Counted from the stretch's first letter, positions 44,325 to 53,497 are shown. The stretch is DNA of 64,000 nucleotides from JANDLT01 sp041743485 (GCA_041743485.1 JBGTMR010000184.1:4902-68901); one strand, 5' to 3'. The notes: generated by a model from the letters alone, not told the origin. Numbers and translations: made by a program.

Positions 44325-44423
44325 ATGAGTGCATCGCCAGTACATATCACACGCTGTCTCGAAAGCGTTTTTATGCGCGCAGGCGTGCTACGAATTGCAA
44401 AATCGTGTGAACGAACGGGGTAA
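44325..44423 (+). CDS. Possible 32-residue peptide
   Basis: An ATG with GGAG 9 bases upstream opens a 32-codon frame (starting MSASPVHITRCLESVF, two Cys in all) that ends exactly at the insertion point of the MITE-like element: its TAA is part of the target duplication. It may be the shortened start of a once longer gene or a genuine small peptide. Confidence 0.3.
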   Translation: MSASPVHITRCLESVFMRAGVLRIAKSCERTG

Positions 44424-44424
44424 C

Positions 44425-44670
44425 TGAAGCCTGTGCATAAATCATCGCGTAGCGATGAGATGAATTTAGCCGTGCGTTTCAACGCACGGAAAACGGAACA
44501 ACCGAATCGGCGTCGCGGCAGCGAAGATTGAAAAAACGCCGGTCAGGTTCAATCGTCGCTGCCGCGACGACGGATATTGTCATCGTCTCCCGTGCGTTAA
44601 AACGCACGGCTAAATTCACGGCATCGCTCACGCGATGAAAACAAAGCAACTTTAATTTGCACAGGCTTCA
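44425..44670. mobile_element. MITE-like element with 13-bp terminal inverted repeats and 6-bp target duplication
   Basis: The 246-bp element begins TGAAGCCTGTGCA and ends with its exact complement. GGTAAC flanks both sides (44419-44424 and 44671-44676). Inside, each arm has the hairpin CCGTGCG..CGCACGG and a CATCGCG..CGATG hairpin in mirrored order, so nearly the whole element can fold. It encodes no protein. It lies 111 bp upstream of the TonB receptor start and may separate or alter that gene's transcription. Confidence 0.85.
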
Positions 44671-44781
44671 GGTAACTAAGAGCTAGGTACACCGTCTCTC
44701 AATCGAATCTGAAACGAAGTCGAAGCGCGGGGTGTGTTGTTGACGGAAAGAAACCGCACCGTTCATTTGAGGAGTAAAACC

Positions 44782-47217
44782 ATGAGTAACTTGGCAAGAA
44801 TCGTAATCTTTTCGGCTTTGTTCGTTGTTCCCTGTGTTCCGCGAGTGGTGGCGCAATCGTCGAACCAACCGGGTCAAATCGCAGGGTCGCGGCAGACAAT
44901 TCCGACGCGCATTCTTTCAGGAGCGATTCTGTCGCAACAGGATGAGAGCGTCGCGGGTGCGACGTTGATTGTGCGTTCGGCTTCGGGTGAGGAGCGCACC
45001 ACGACAAACGACAAAGGTGCTTTCCGGCTCACCGTCACGGGCGATTCGTTCGTGCTTCGCGTCGAAGGTAAAAACATCACCCCGCTTGAAAAGACATTCA
45101 CCGCAAATACCGTGACGGAAGATTTGCAGTTGAAAATCGAAATCGTCGTTCCGCCGATTCACGAATCGGTCGTAATCGTCGCCGCGCAGCTTGACCCGGC
45201 TATTGAGCGGCGTAACGATGCGCTTTACAAAAACACGTTGTTCTCCAGAGACGATCAGTTGTTACAAAGCTTAAACGGCGGCATCAACGCCGGGCAGCAC
45301 GAAGGCGGCGGGAAGTCTCTTGAGGTGCGCCGTTTCGGATTCAACTTGGATCACGGCGGCGTCAACGGCGGCTTGAAAATCCTCGTTGACGACGTGCAGC
45401 AGAATCAAGGAACACAGGGACACGGGCAAGGTTATCTCGGTTCGCTAAAGAGCCTGACGCCCGAACTCGTCCAAGACGTTGACATCATAAACGGACCTTT
45501 CAGCGCGCAGTACGGCGACTTTTCGAGTCTCGGCGTCGTCCATATACGCTTGCGTGAATTTTTGCCCGACACCCTGACCGCGCGCGTGCATGGCGGCTCG
45601 TTCAACACCTTCCGTTCGTTTCTCGCTTACAGCCCGAAATTAAAGAACGCCGATTCATTCATCGCTTATGAAGCGTCGCGCTCGGACGGTCCGTTCATCA
45701 GCCCGCTTCGCTACAAGCGCGATAATGTGACGGGCAACTACACGCGCAGGTTGAGCGATAAATCCGCGCTCGGTTTCAAGTTCAACGCGGGACGCAACGA
45801 CTTCTTTTCATCCGGTCAGATACCGCTCGATGAAGTGGCGGCGGGACGCCTCGACCGTTTCGGTTTCATTGACCCGGAGAACGGCGGGAAGGTGCAATCG
45901 GGAACTGCCGGTGTTTATTACCGCACGGAGGATTCAAACGGAAACATCTTCAAGATTGATGGATACGTCACCCGCTCGCTGTTCGATTTGTGGTCTAACT
46001 TTACGTTCTTCCTGAGCGATGAAGAGTTCGGCGACGAAATTCAGCAACACGATTCGCGCCTTCAGCAAGGCGTCAACGCGCAGTACATTCGCCCTTACAA
46101 ACTCTTCGGGCAGCAAGCGGTGTTAATCGCGGGCGGCAACCTGCTCGCGCTTCAAGCCAACGTCGGGCTTTATCCTTCCATCGCACGCAATCCGAACAGA
46201 GCTTTTATCACGCGCAGCAACCTCGCCGACTGCGGCGGCAACGGAAATCCCGGCACGCCCGGACTGCCCGACAATACCGTCTCTTCCTGCTTTCTGCTCA
46301 CAGACGCCAACGCCGATGTGACGAACGGCGCGGGATATGTGCAACACGGACTCGACCTTTTCGACGGTCGCCTGCATCTCGAAGGCGGTCTGCGTCTCGA
46401 TTACTTTCGCTTCACGGTTGCCGACTTAATTCAACCGGAGTTTTCCGGCACACGCGGCGGGGCGCGCTGGCAACCGAAAGCCACCGTCGCTTACACGCCG
46501 TCCACACGCCTTCCGGCAACCTTCTATTTCAACTACGGTCGCGGCATTGCGAGCCAAGACGCGCGCGGCGTCGTCCGTGACCCATCGGGACCCGTCATCT
46601 CCACGACGGACTTTTATCAACTCGGCTCGTCGCACAACACAAAGCGGTTCTCGCTTAGTGCCGATTTGTTTTTGATAGATACCTCGAACCAACAGGTCTA
46701 TATCCCCGATGACGGCAGCATAGAATTTGCCGGAGCGAGTCGGGCTTACGGCTTTGAAGCGAAATCTTCAATTCACATCACGCGCTTGCTCACTTTGAAC
46801 GGCGGCATCACGCAAGTCGGCAACTCTTTTTACAAAGGCACAAACCCGCGCGTCTATGTTGACAGCGCGCCGCACACAGTCGCCAACGCCGGATTAACGC
46901 TTGCCGGTTTTCAGGGTTGGACAAGTTCGCTTCGCTATCGTCACATCGGCAACTATCGCCTTGACGGTGAGGACGCAAGCATCCGCGCCGCCGGACACGA
47001 CGTAGTTGATTTCAGCGTCGCCAAACGGCTTCGCCGATGGGTTGATTTCAATGTTTCGATTGACAATCTTTTCAACAAGCGTTACTTCGAGACGCAGAAC
47101 TACTTCGAGTCGCGCCTTCGTCCGGGCGACCCTGTAATCTCGCGCATCCACGCGACGCCCGGCTATCCCTTCGGGGTAACGGCGGGACTCACATTCCGGT
47201 TATTCGGTGAGAAATGA
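44782..47217 (+). CDS. TonB-dependent outer-membrane receptor with carboxypeptidase-like N-terminal domain
   Basis: The protein has 811 residues from the ATG at 44782, which has GAGGAG upstream; a start at 44734 is less likely. The signal peptide ends near VVAQSS. A carboxypeptidase-regulatory-like domain follows (SGAILSQQDESVAGATLIVR), then the plug (SLNGGINAGQHEGGGKSLEV, VQDVDIINGPFSAQYGDF) and a barrel closing with YPFGVTAGLTFRLFGEK, a typical aromatic C-terminus. In the plug, the sequence GQGYLGSLKSL is unusual. With the Ni/Co transporter upstream it could import a metal chelate. Confidence 0.92.
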   Translation: MSNLARIVIFSALFVVPCVPRVVAQSSNQPGQIAGSRQTIPTRILSGAILSQQDESVAGATLIVRSASGEERTTTNDKGAFRLTVTGDSFVLRVEGKNITPLEKTFTANTVTEDLQLKIEIVVPPIHESVVIVAAQLDPAIERRNDALYKNTLFSRDDQLLQSLNGGINAGQHEGGGKSLEVRRFGFNLDHGGVNGGLKILVDDVQQNQGTQGHGQGYLGSLKSLTPELVQDVDIINGPFSAQYGDFSSLGVVHIRLREFLPDTLTARVHGGSFNTFRSFLAYSPKLKNADSFIAYEASRSDGPFISPLRYKRDNVTGNYTRRLSDKSALGFKFNAGRNDFFSSGQIPLDEVAAGRLDRFGFIDPENGGKVQSGTAGVYYRTEDSNGNIFKIDGYVTRSLFDLWSNFTFFLSDEEFGDEIQQHDSRLQQGVNAQYIRPYKLFGQQAVLIAGGNLLALQANVGLYPSIARNPNRAFITRSNLADCGGNGNPGTPGLPDNTVSSCFLLTDANADVTNGAGYVQHGLDLFDGRLHLEGGLRLDYFRFTVADLIQPEFSGTRGGARWQPKATVAYTPSTRLPATFYFNYGRGIASQDARGVVRDPSGPVISTTDFYQLGSSHNTKRFSLSADLFLIDTSNQQVYIPDDGSIEFAGASRAYGFEAKSSIHITRLLTLNGGITQVGNSFYKGTNPRVYVDSAPHTVANAGLTLAGFQGWTSSLRYRHIGNYRLDGEDASIRAAGHDVVDFSVAKRLRRWVDFNVSIDNLFNKRYFETQNYFESRLRPGDPVISRIHATPGYPFGVTAGLTFRLFGEK

Positions 47218-47274
47218 CGGGCGTCGGTGACCTAAACCCTGCTCCATAAATTGAAATCTGTCACGAATCGTGCT

Positions 47275-48588
47275 TCAGGTGGCGATGGAGATTAGCGTCC
47301 GCCGTGCGACATCGGCTTGTAGAACATTAAACGTGGGATTGGCTTCGAGCGCGCGTTTCAAATACTTCGCGGCGTTGCGACGGTCGCCGATGCCGTGATG
47401 AATCATGCCCGCGTGATAGAACAATCCGGCGTCGCGCGTGCCGAGTCGCAAGGCTTCATCCATGCTCGCTTTCGCTTCCGCGAGTTGACCTTTCTTGAAC
47501 AGACACCACGCGAGGGCGTCGGACGTGTAGATGTCGGCGCGCTCCGTTCGTTCGCGGCGCGCGACGGCGAGGGCTTCGTCCAGTTTCGTGTCGCGGTCAG
47601 CCCAGAAAAGGGCGAGGCTGCGCGAGTAGGTTCGGCTTTCGGTTGACCCTGCGCGTTCGATAAATTCGACGAGTTCGTATTGACGCCGCGCTTCTTCGGA
47701 GCGTCCGAGCGAGGTGTAAATGTCGCCGAGCGCGATAGCCGTTTCGGGAAGGGGAACGCGCGCCTGCGCTTGTTTATAAAACTCTATGGCGGAGTCCGTG
47801 TCGGCGGCGGCGAGACGCGCGCGCCCTTTCGCGGCTAACGCCGGGTGATAATTCGGGAAGACGTGGAGCGCGACATCGTATTCGTATTCGGCGGCGGCGA
47901 GTTTGCCCGCGTTCATCAATTCGTCGCCGAGATGCACGCGACACCACGCGATGCTTTCCGGGTCTTTCGCCGCCGATGCCGCCGCGCGCATCATCTCGAT
48001 TGCGCCGTCGGTATCACCGTGCAGCGCGCGCAGGTATGAAGCGCGCGCGTAAGCCGAGGTGTCTTGGCGCAAATCAATCATCGTCTGCGCGGTCTCGAAC
48101 GCCTGTTCATAACGTCCGAGTTCGACAAGGGCGTCCGTCATCGCGCCGTAGTTTTCAGAATCCAGCGGCTGCATCGCACGCGCCTTTTGCGCGACTTCGA
48201 GTGCTTCGCCGAATCGGTGATAGGTGAGCAGCAATGCCGCTTTCAACTTGAGCGCGTCGTAATTGTTTTCGTCTCCGGCGATCTCGAACGAACGTGCGAG
48301 TGCCGCTTCAGCCCTTGCGTTGAAGCCGAAGTCTCCGGTCTCACGCGCCTTCTTCATGTAGGCGGCGGACAGCAGGTTATAACCTTTAGAGTCCGAGCCG
48401 TCGCGCCCGACCGCGTTTTGCGCCGCTTGAATTTGCCTGTCTGCTGTCGTCAAGCGGGTATTAGTCGCGTCCGGTTGCGGGCGAGATGCCACCGCGCGCG
48501 GGGCGCGAGTCGTCACGGAGCGAATGCCGAAAACGAAGGCGATGCCGCCTAGTAGTACGACTAGGAGAATCAGAATTATGTTACGCAT
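47275..48588 (-). CDS. Membrane-anchored TPR protein
   Basis: The 437-residue protein has an N-terminal anchor (IILILLVVLLGGIAFVFG) followed by about nine TPR-like helix pairs (AQNAVGRDGSDSKGYNLLSA, LKAALLLTYHRFGEALEVAQ, HLGDELMNAGKLAAAEYEYD, FYHAGMIHHGIGDRRNAAKY). It resembles the upstream neighbour at 48641-49942 over its whole length, down to the penultimate repeats (LFYHAG/FLYHAG), so the two arose by tandem duplication. It is the last gene of the minus-strand DUF4331 operon and converges with the TonB receptor gene. Confidence 0.88.
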   Translation of the reverse strand: MRNIILILLVVLLGGIAFVFGIRSVTTRAPRAVASRPQPDATNTRLTTADRQIQAAQNAVGRDGSDSKGYNLLSAAYMKKARETGDFGFNARAEAALARSFEIAGDENNYDALKLKAALLLTYHRFGEALEVAQKARAMQPLDSENYGAMTDALVELGRYEQAFETAQTMIDLRQDTSAYARASYLRALHGDTDGAIEMMRAAASAAKDPESIAWCRVHLGDELMNAGKLAAAEYEYDVALHVFPNYHPALAAKGRARLAAADTDSAIEFYKQAQARVPLPETAIALGDIYTSLGRSEEARRQYELVEFIERAGSTESRTYSRSLALFWADRDTKLDEALAVARRERTERADIYTSDALAWCLFKKGQLAEAKASMDEALRLGTRDAGLFYHAGMIHHGIGDRRNAAKYLKRALEANPTFNVLQADVARRTLISIAT

Positions 48589-48640
48589 ATCTTATTTACC
48601 GGATTGATATAAGCCGAGAATCTATCGTTGTATTTTTTCT

Positions 48641-49942
48641 TTAACGCCCGGAGCGGCTGCCCGCAGCGGCGGGTGACAGAAGCGCGAGTTTTTCGCGCGC
48701 CGATTTCGCGGATGCCGCCAATGGGTTGAGATTGACCGACTGCCGCAGATGGAGTTCAGCTTTGATGGGATCGTTCGACTTCAAAAATATCGAACCGGCG
48801 TGATACAGAAAGTCTGCGTCGCGCACGCCGACGGCGAGTATCTTTTCCATTTGACGACGAGCTTCGGGGTAGTCTCCGTTGACATAGAGTGACCACGCGA
48901 ATGCGTCGAGGGTATGCACATCTTGACGGCGGGCGACTTCGATACGCGCGATGCCGAGTGCTTCCACAGGCTTTCGCGCGTGGTCGGCATAATAGAAAAT
49001 CAGTTCGCGGTTGGCGTTGTCGGCGTCGTCCTTTAGGGCGCGTGCCTGCTTTTCAAATTCGACATAGAGACGGTTCGATTCTTCAAGCTGTCCGGCTTGT
49101 TCGAGGGCGTTTGCCAGTGCGTACAGATTGCGCGGATGAGGCGCGGTGCGGTTCACCTGACGCCGCAGTTCGACGGCTTCGGCATGTCGTTGTTGAGCGG
49201 AGCGGACGCCCGCGAGGTCGGCTAGCGCGTAGTTATATTCGGGGAGCAGTCCGAGAGCTTGACGCAGTAATTTCTCGGCTGAGTTTGAGTCTCCGGTCGA
49301 GAGCGACAAGCGCGCGGCTTGCGTCAGCAATCGCGCGCGCTCTTCCGTTTCGCCGAACAGCGTCGCCTCATAAGCCGCGTACAGCATCTCCGACGCTCCC
49401 GCCGTGTCACCGAAAACTTCCCTCAAACGCGCGATGCGCGTGAGACCCTGCGCTCCGGCGTGGCGTAGGTCGAGCATCCACTGCACGGCATCTTCGGCTT
49501 CCTTGTAGTTGCCGAGTTCAATGGCGGCATCGGCGATAAAGCCGTACACGGAGATGTCGTCGGGAAGCCGCGTGTTGAGTTTCTTCGCCAACGTCAGAGC
49601 TTTGGCGAATTCGTGTTTGCCGAGCAGAATCTGAACCTGAATTTTTTGCGCCCCGTTGTTATCGGGAGCTAAACGAAAAGAGTTTTGAAGCGATGCTTCG
49701 GCTTGGCGGTAGTAAAACGGGTCGGCGGTTTCACGCGCGCGGCGTGCGAACGCGGACGCTAATTCATTATGGTATTCGACGTGTTCGGGATTTTTGCGGA
49801 CGGCATTTTGCGCCGAAGCTATTTTTTGCAGAGTCGGCGAGAGCGGCTTATCAGCTTGGATTGGGGCAGATGATAATTGCGCGGAGACGCCGAGCGTCAA
49901 CAGAAGAATGAGTGAAGCCGCCGCTATTGGAATTTTTGTCAT
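48641..49942 (-). CDS. Secreted TPR protein
   Basis: The protein has 433 residues from the ATG at 49942; a GTG at 49954 is also possible. A signal peptide (IPIAAASLILLLTLGVSAQL) is followed by TPR repeats throughout (IASAQNAVRKNPEHVEYHNE, VQILLGKHEFAKALTLAKKL, LYALANALEQAGQLEESNRL, AFAWSLYVNGDYPEARRQME). A start AQNAVRKNPEHVEYHNELA parallels AQNAVGRDGSDSKGYNLLS in the next gene, showing common descent. It follows the DUF4331 gene by about 110 bp with a hairpin in the gap. Confidence 0.88.
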   Translation of the reverse strand: MTKIPIAAASLILLLTLGVSAQLSSAPIQADKPLSPTLQKIASAQNAVRKNPEHVEYHNELASAFARRARETADPFYYRQAEASLQNSFRLAPDNNGAQKIQVQILLGKHEFAKALTLAKKLNTRLPDDISVYGFIADAAIELGNYKEAEDAVQWMLDLRHAGAQGLTRIARLREVFGDTAGASEMLYAAYEATLFGETEERARLLTQAARLSLSTGDSNSAEKLLRQALGLLPEYNYALADLAGVRSAQQRHAEAVELRRQVNRTAPHPRNLYALANALEQAGQLEESNRLYVEFEKQARALKDDADNANRELIFYYADHARKPVEALGIARIEVARRQDVHTLDAFAWSLYVNGDYPEARRQMEKILAVGVRDADFLYHAGSIFLKSNDPIKAELHLRQSVNLNPLAASAKSAREKLALLSPAAAGSRSGR

Positions 49943-49970
49943 CGGGTAAGTCACCGGGAAAGTTGAGGTG

Positions 49971-50002
49971 TGCGGTCATGTTCCTTGCGGGACATGACCG
50001 CA
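49971..50002 (-). promoter_or_regulatory. Intercistronic hairpin between the second DUF4331 gene and TPR gene
   Basis: TGCGGTCATGT pairs perfectly with ACATGACCGCA around a 10-base loop, 49 bp after the DUF4331 stop and about 29 bp before the TPR start. No T-run follows on the minus strand. Its place matches the hairpin at 39533-39574, though the sequence differs. Confidence 0.6.
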
Positions 50003-50050
50003 CGATTGCAAACGTGTGTAGAGAACCGGGCATCGTTGCAAACTCGATGG

Positions 50051-51787
50051 TTACGGGTTTTCGTCGGGAGGCGTGCAGGGAGCACCGTTGCCCATCGTGC
50101 AGCCCGGCTCGCCGGGATCAATGTGTCGGCTGTTGCGCCCGTCGTGCGCGAACCACACATATGGGAACGTCTCAAATTGAGGCGTGTCGTTGACGTTCAC
50201 GGCATCGCCGAGAATGTTGTTTGGCGGGATGTTGAACGCGGGATTAAAGACTCCGGCGGTCAACCGCAAAGTGATGTCGGTGACATCATCGGTTACGCGG
50301 CGACCGTTCGGATAGCCCGCCGGATCGCGGCGTGTTCCGAGACCGACCAACCCCAAGCGACTCCTCGTCGCCACGGGTGTCGGCGGTACGCCGGTGTTAA
50401 GTCGCAGCAAGTCCGCGATTGGTCCGACAGGTGTACCGGGCGCGGCAATCGGTGGTAAATACTGGTAAAGCGGTCGCAAATCATCGCGCGGCGGGTCTGG
50501 GACTCTGATCACCGGAACCTGCGCGTTGAGTTGGCGCGCGAGATAAGGATCGAAGAAGAAACGGCTGAACCGTTCATCGCTTCTCGGCTCGCTGACGCTG
50601 AACACATCCTTGAATCCCGTGCCGACGAACAATTCGTTGGTCAAGGCATTAGCCATGCGCGCCACCTGACGGAATTGACCGTTGGTGTTCTGGTTCTGGA
50701 AACGCGATGCTTCTTCAAACGTCAATCCCCGATTGCCGTTTCCAAAGCTGTTGCCGTTGCCGTTGTTATCGAATGTACGGCGGATTGTTACCTGTTGCCG
50801 GGAAGTCGTACCCCATGAACCGATGGTGGCTGCCGGACTGGTAGCAGGTTCTCTGCGCCCCGTGCGCGTCAGCATCGTAATCGGGACTTCGATGGCGATG
50901 ACGTTGACGTTGTAACCGGAGACATCCTCTTGGTTGATGTTGATGTTGTCGTTGTTGTCTATTTCGGCTTGGGCGGCGAGTCCGGCGGCGCGTAGATTGC
51001 CCGTGTCGAATGCCGCGCCCAAGTCAATCCAGAAAGGATCGTCAACTGTACCGGCAAACACACGGACGCCGTTGTCCAGATTGTTAGTAGCCTGCTGAAA
51101 CAGACCACCCGGAGCTTCATATGTAGGCATAGTGCGTGGACCGACGTTCGAGGGAAGGGCAATCAATCGCCTATTGCCCGTCAAGTCGGTTTGATTATTG
51201 CCATTACCGTTGCCGTTGTTACCGTTATTGCCATTACCGTTGCCGTTGTTGCCGTTGCCGCGCAACATCGTCACCGAGTAGGTCTGGCGTAGGAAGATGC
51301 CTTCGGAACCGGGTCCGTCGAGGGCGGTGACGGCGGGCGGAACTATCGGCGTGCCGGGAGGCGCGCCTGCCGGACCGCCCGGAGGCGCATTGACACCCTG
51401 TCCCTGTCCGAAGGGCGTGGAGTAGATGCCTTCGGCGATGCGCTGTGGAATCTGCGGCGGCAAGCGGATTTCGGTTTGGAAGCGAAATTGAAACGTCACG
51501 TCTTCGATGGCATCCTGATTGTTGTCAATCTTGATTTCATAAAGGATGTTCGGATCGAAGGGAAAATAATTGGGACCGTTGGAAGGCTCCAACAGTGGGT
51601 CAACGTTTAGCAGAAACGTCACCTTACTCGGATCGTCGTAACTGACAAACGAAAAATAATCGGTGATGTCAGCCAAACGGTCGAGCGCAGTAATCGGTGC
51701 TTCGCGGTGATTGGCAGCGAAACTCACGTTCGGCGCGAGCAGCATCGCCGCTATCGTCAGTGCGACGAAAGCTTTGAATCTTTTCAT
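50051..51787 (-). CDS. DUF4331-family secreted protein (second copy)
   Basis: The 578-residue protein starts at 51787 behind GAGGAG. A signal peptide ends NVSFAANHREAP, giving a mature N-terminus with the His-Arg-Glu motif of DUF4331. Then follow LADITDYFSFVSYDDPSKVT, FLLNVDPLLEPSNGPNYFPF and YEIKIDNNQDAIEDVTFQFR, the same order as in the copy at 37507 (YQIKIDNNGDAVPDYVVQF). A Gly/Asn repeat at about residues 178-200 is an insertion unique to this copy. The end (FETFPYVWFAHDGRNSRHID) parallels FPYFASQHPQPGETF in the paralogue. Function unknown. Confidence 0.88.
   Translation of the reverse strand: MKRFKAFVALTIAAMLLAPNVSFAANHREAPITALDRLADITDYFSFVSYDDPSKVTFLLNVDPLLEPSNGPNYFPFDPNILYEIKIDNNQDAIEDVTFQFRFQTEIRLPPQIPQRIAEGIYSTPFGQGQGVNAPPGGPAGAPPGTPIVPPAVTALDGPGSEGIFLRQTYSVTMLRGNGNNGNGNGNNGNNGNGNGNNQTDLTGNRRLIALPSNVGPRTMPTYEAPGGLFQQATNNLDNGVRVFAGTVDDPFWIDLGAAFDTGNLRAAGLAAQAEIDNNDNININQEDVSGYNVNVIAIEVPITMLTRTGRREPATSPAATIGSWGTTSRQQVTIRRTFDNNGNGNSFGNGNRGLTFEEASRFQNQNTNGQFRQVARMANALTNELFVGTGFKDVFSVSEPRSDERFSRFFFDPYLARQLNAQVPVIRVPDPPRDDLRPLYQYLPPIAAPGTPVGPIADLLRLNTGVPPTPVATRSRLGLVGLGTRRDPAGYPNGRRVTDDVTDITLRLTAGVFNPAFNIPPNNILGDAVNVNDTPQFETFPYVWFAHDGRNSRHIDPGEPGCTMGNGAPCTPPDENP
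51197..51256 (-). repeat. 30-bp tandem repeat encoding a Gly-Asn stretch
   Basis: Two 30-bp units at 51197-51226 and 51227-51256 differ at one base and encode GNGNNGNGNGNN-type sequence in the second DUF4331 protein. Such a repeat can change length by slippage. Confidence 0.85.
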
Positions 51788-51979
51788 GTGCTTCTCCTCG
51801 TCAAGTTTTTTTGGGAGCGTTAATGAAGATTGCTAAATTAGCGATCACTGCTCAAAGAACGCTGCCGATAATCCCAACGGTCATCGCGCTTCAAACACAG
51901 TTCTACCGTCAGTATTCACATACCGGTGCAAGCTAAATCAACAATGTCGGCTACTGATATATCATGCCTCCTTGCCAAG

Positions 51980-52194
51980 TTATTCCCGCAGCACTCCGGT
52001 ATGTTCGCAATTTGAAACCGTGCGTCCCGTTTTTGCTTCGTAACAAATCATCCGCGCTTCAAGTGCGCCTTCCGCGTCTTCATTGACGCGCACATAATTT
52101 AATCTGTAGGGGAACTTCGCTTCGCAAGTCTTCGAGAGTCAATGTTGCGGCTTCGCCGAGTTCGACGTAGCGCGTCCACGATCCGGTGTTGAGG
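51980..52194 (-). pseudogene. C-terminal remnant of an unidentified protein gene
   Basis: Two protein-like stretches occur in different frames on the minus strand: LNTGSWTRYVELGEAATLTL near the IS3 junction, then NYVRVNEDAEGALEARMICY to TGVLRE and a stop at 51980. They look like the frameshifted tail of one gene cut off by the IS3 remnant at 52195. I do not recognise the family. The rest of the gap to 51787 should hold the DUF4331 promoter. Confidence 0.35.
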
Positions 52195-52463
52195 GAGGTG
52201 GTTTAATTATTTAGGACACAAAACTCTCGCTAGAATAGAGCGATGAGAAAATACGACGAAGAATATAAACAAGCAGCCGTCAAGAAAATACACGACGGTC
52301 AATCGGTGGCAAGCGTCGCACGCGAGTTAGGCGTGGCGGGGTAGTTTATTGCATAACTGGAAACGACTGGTGAGCGAAAGCAGATCAGACGCCGACAAGG
52401 AAACGCTTTCACCGAAGGAAGCGGATTCGGGAACTGGAGATGGAACGCGACATCCTAAAGAAG
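52195..52463 (+). mobile_element. IS3-family remnant, copy 2
   Basis: The left terminal repeat (52195 onward, GAGGTGGTTTAATTATT) and orfA start (ATG 52243, MRKYDEEYKQAAVKKIHDGQ) match the element at 30285-31513, including the same early TAG after GVAG. Homology ends at 52463, where sequence of another transposase begins. Confidence 0.85.
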
Positions 52464-53227
52464 TGTATGGCTCCGCCGTCCGGGTCAAGCACAGTACGAA
52501 CGATGTAGCACAAGGTGGGACGGACGGCAGCGTGAGTTGGTATGGAGTTCGACACACGCGAGGACGGTGCGAGGAATGCAAGTTGTGTTGCTGATATGGA
52601 CGGATGGGCGCGTGAAAGTTCCACTTGGGCTAAGGCTGTGGCGCAAGGGCGGAGCGTCAAAGGTCGAACTTCGCCGCGCAGCTGTGAGGCGAAGCCGGAA
52701 GGCGCGGAATCTGCCCGGAATATGTGCTTTTTGATAGTTGGTACGCGGCGGGCGCGATCCTTCATCTGCTTGACGGACTTGGTTAGAAGTATTTTGCGCG
52801 CCTTAAAAGTAACCGCCTCTTCGACGGGCAGGCAGTGCGCGAAGCGTGGCGGCATCGGTTTGGGGGCGCGTTTGGAAGATTGCGGAAAATCAATTATGAA
52901 GTGTGCGTGGGCAAAGACGGGCGACGCTACTTTGTCTCCAACGACACTCAACTTTCCTCACCCAAGCTCAAGGCGCACTATCGCATCAGGCAGCAGCTTG
53001 AAGAGGTCTTCCGCTTACTCAAACAAGAGTTCGGCTGGAGCCAAAGCAGCGCACAGAAAGCACGGGCGCAAGTCGCACACCTACATCTCGGACTTTACGC
53101 CCTATGTATCACGCAAGCCGAAGCACTAAAGAATGGGCAGACGATCTATGCTTTCAAGCATTCCTTATTTCGTCTGCCCATTCCAGAACATCTCGTGCAG
53201 TTAGAGCATTTGCCGCTCGCTGCGTAA
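52464..53227 (+). pseudogene. Decayed IS4-like transposase
   Basis: Pieces in successive frames are recognisable: VVLLIWTDGRVKVPLGLRLW, FDSWYAAGAILHLLDGLG (second Asp region, then a stop) and VGKDGRRYFVSNDTQL with YRIRQQLEEVFRLLKQEFGW, which is the Y(2)R(3)E(6)K signature around the catalytic Glu. The first Asp region and terminal repeats are not found. The last 130 codons (52835-53227) are still open. Confidence 0.75.
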
Positions 53228-53284
53228 TTTCAGTGTTTGTTGTCCGCGTCATGTGAGTTCGGTGATTCAACCTAACCCACGTTT

Positions 53285-53331
53285 GGCGAGGCGAGGTCGC
53301 GGAGTAATCCCCGCCGCGACCTCGCCTCGCC
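53285..53331. repeat. 18-bp GC-rich inverted repeat
   Basis: GGCGAGGCGAGGTCGCGG at 53285-53302 pairs perfectly with 53314-53331 around an 11-bp loop. It lies in the gap between two IS remnants and is not followed by a T-run. Confidence 0.6.
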
Positions 53332-53414
53332 GGCTCCGCCGGCTGTTCAACTCGTCCGAAGACGCTTGTGGCAACGAAAAGCTCGTTGCCCATCCAACAA
53401 GTTCAACTCTTTCC

Positions 53415-53497
53415 TACGACGTGCGTTTGGCTCCGACGACGCGGTTATTGCCGTCGAAGTCGGTGAAGGTGAACCCGGCGAAGTCTTCGCTATAAGT
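53415..53497 (-). pseudogene. Short C-terminal coding remnant at the IS701 boundary
   Basis: On the minus strand TYSEDFAGFTFTDFDGNNRV continues to VGAKRTS and a TAG. It reads like the end of a genuine protein and is cut exactly at the left end of the IS701 element. No continuation is found on the other side of that element. Confidence 0.4.

Noticed and set aside
53285..53331. Strong GC hairpin as a terminator
   Set aside because: No T-run on either side and no intact gene ends here; it is kept only as an inverted repeat.
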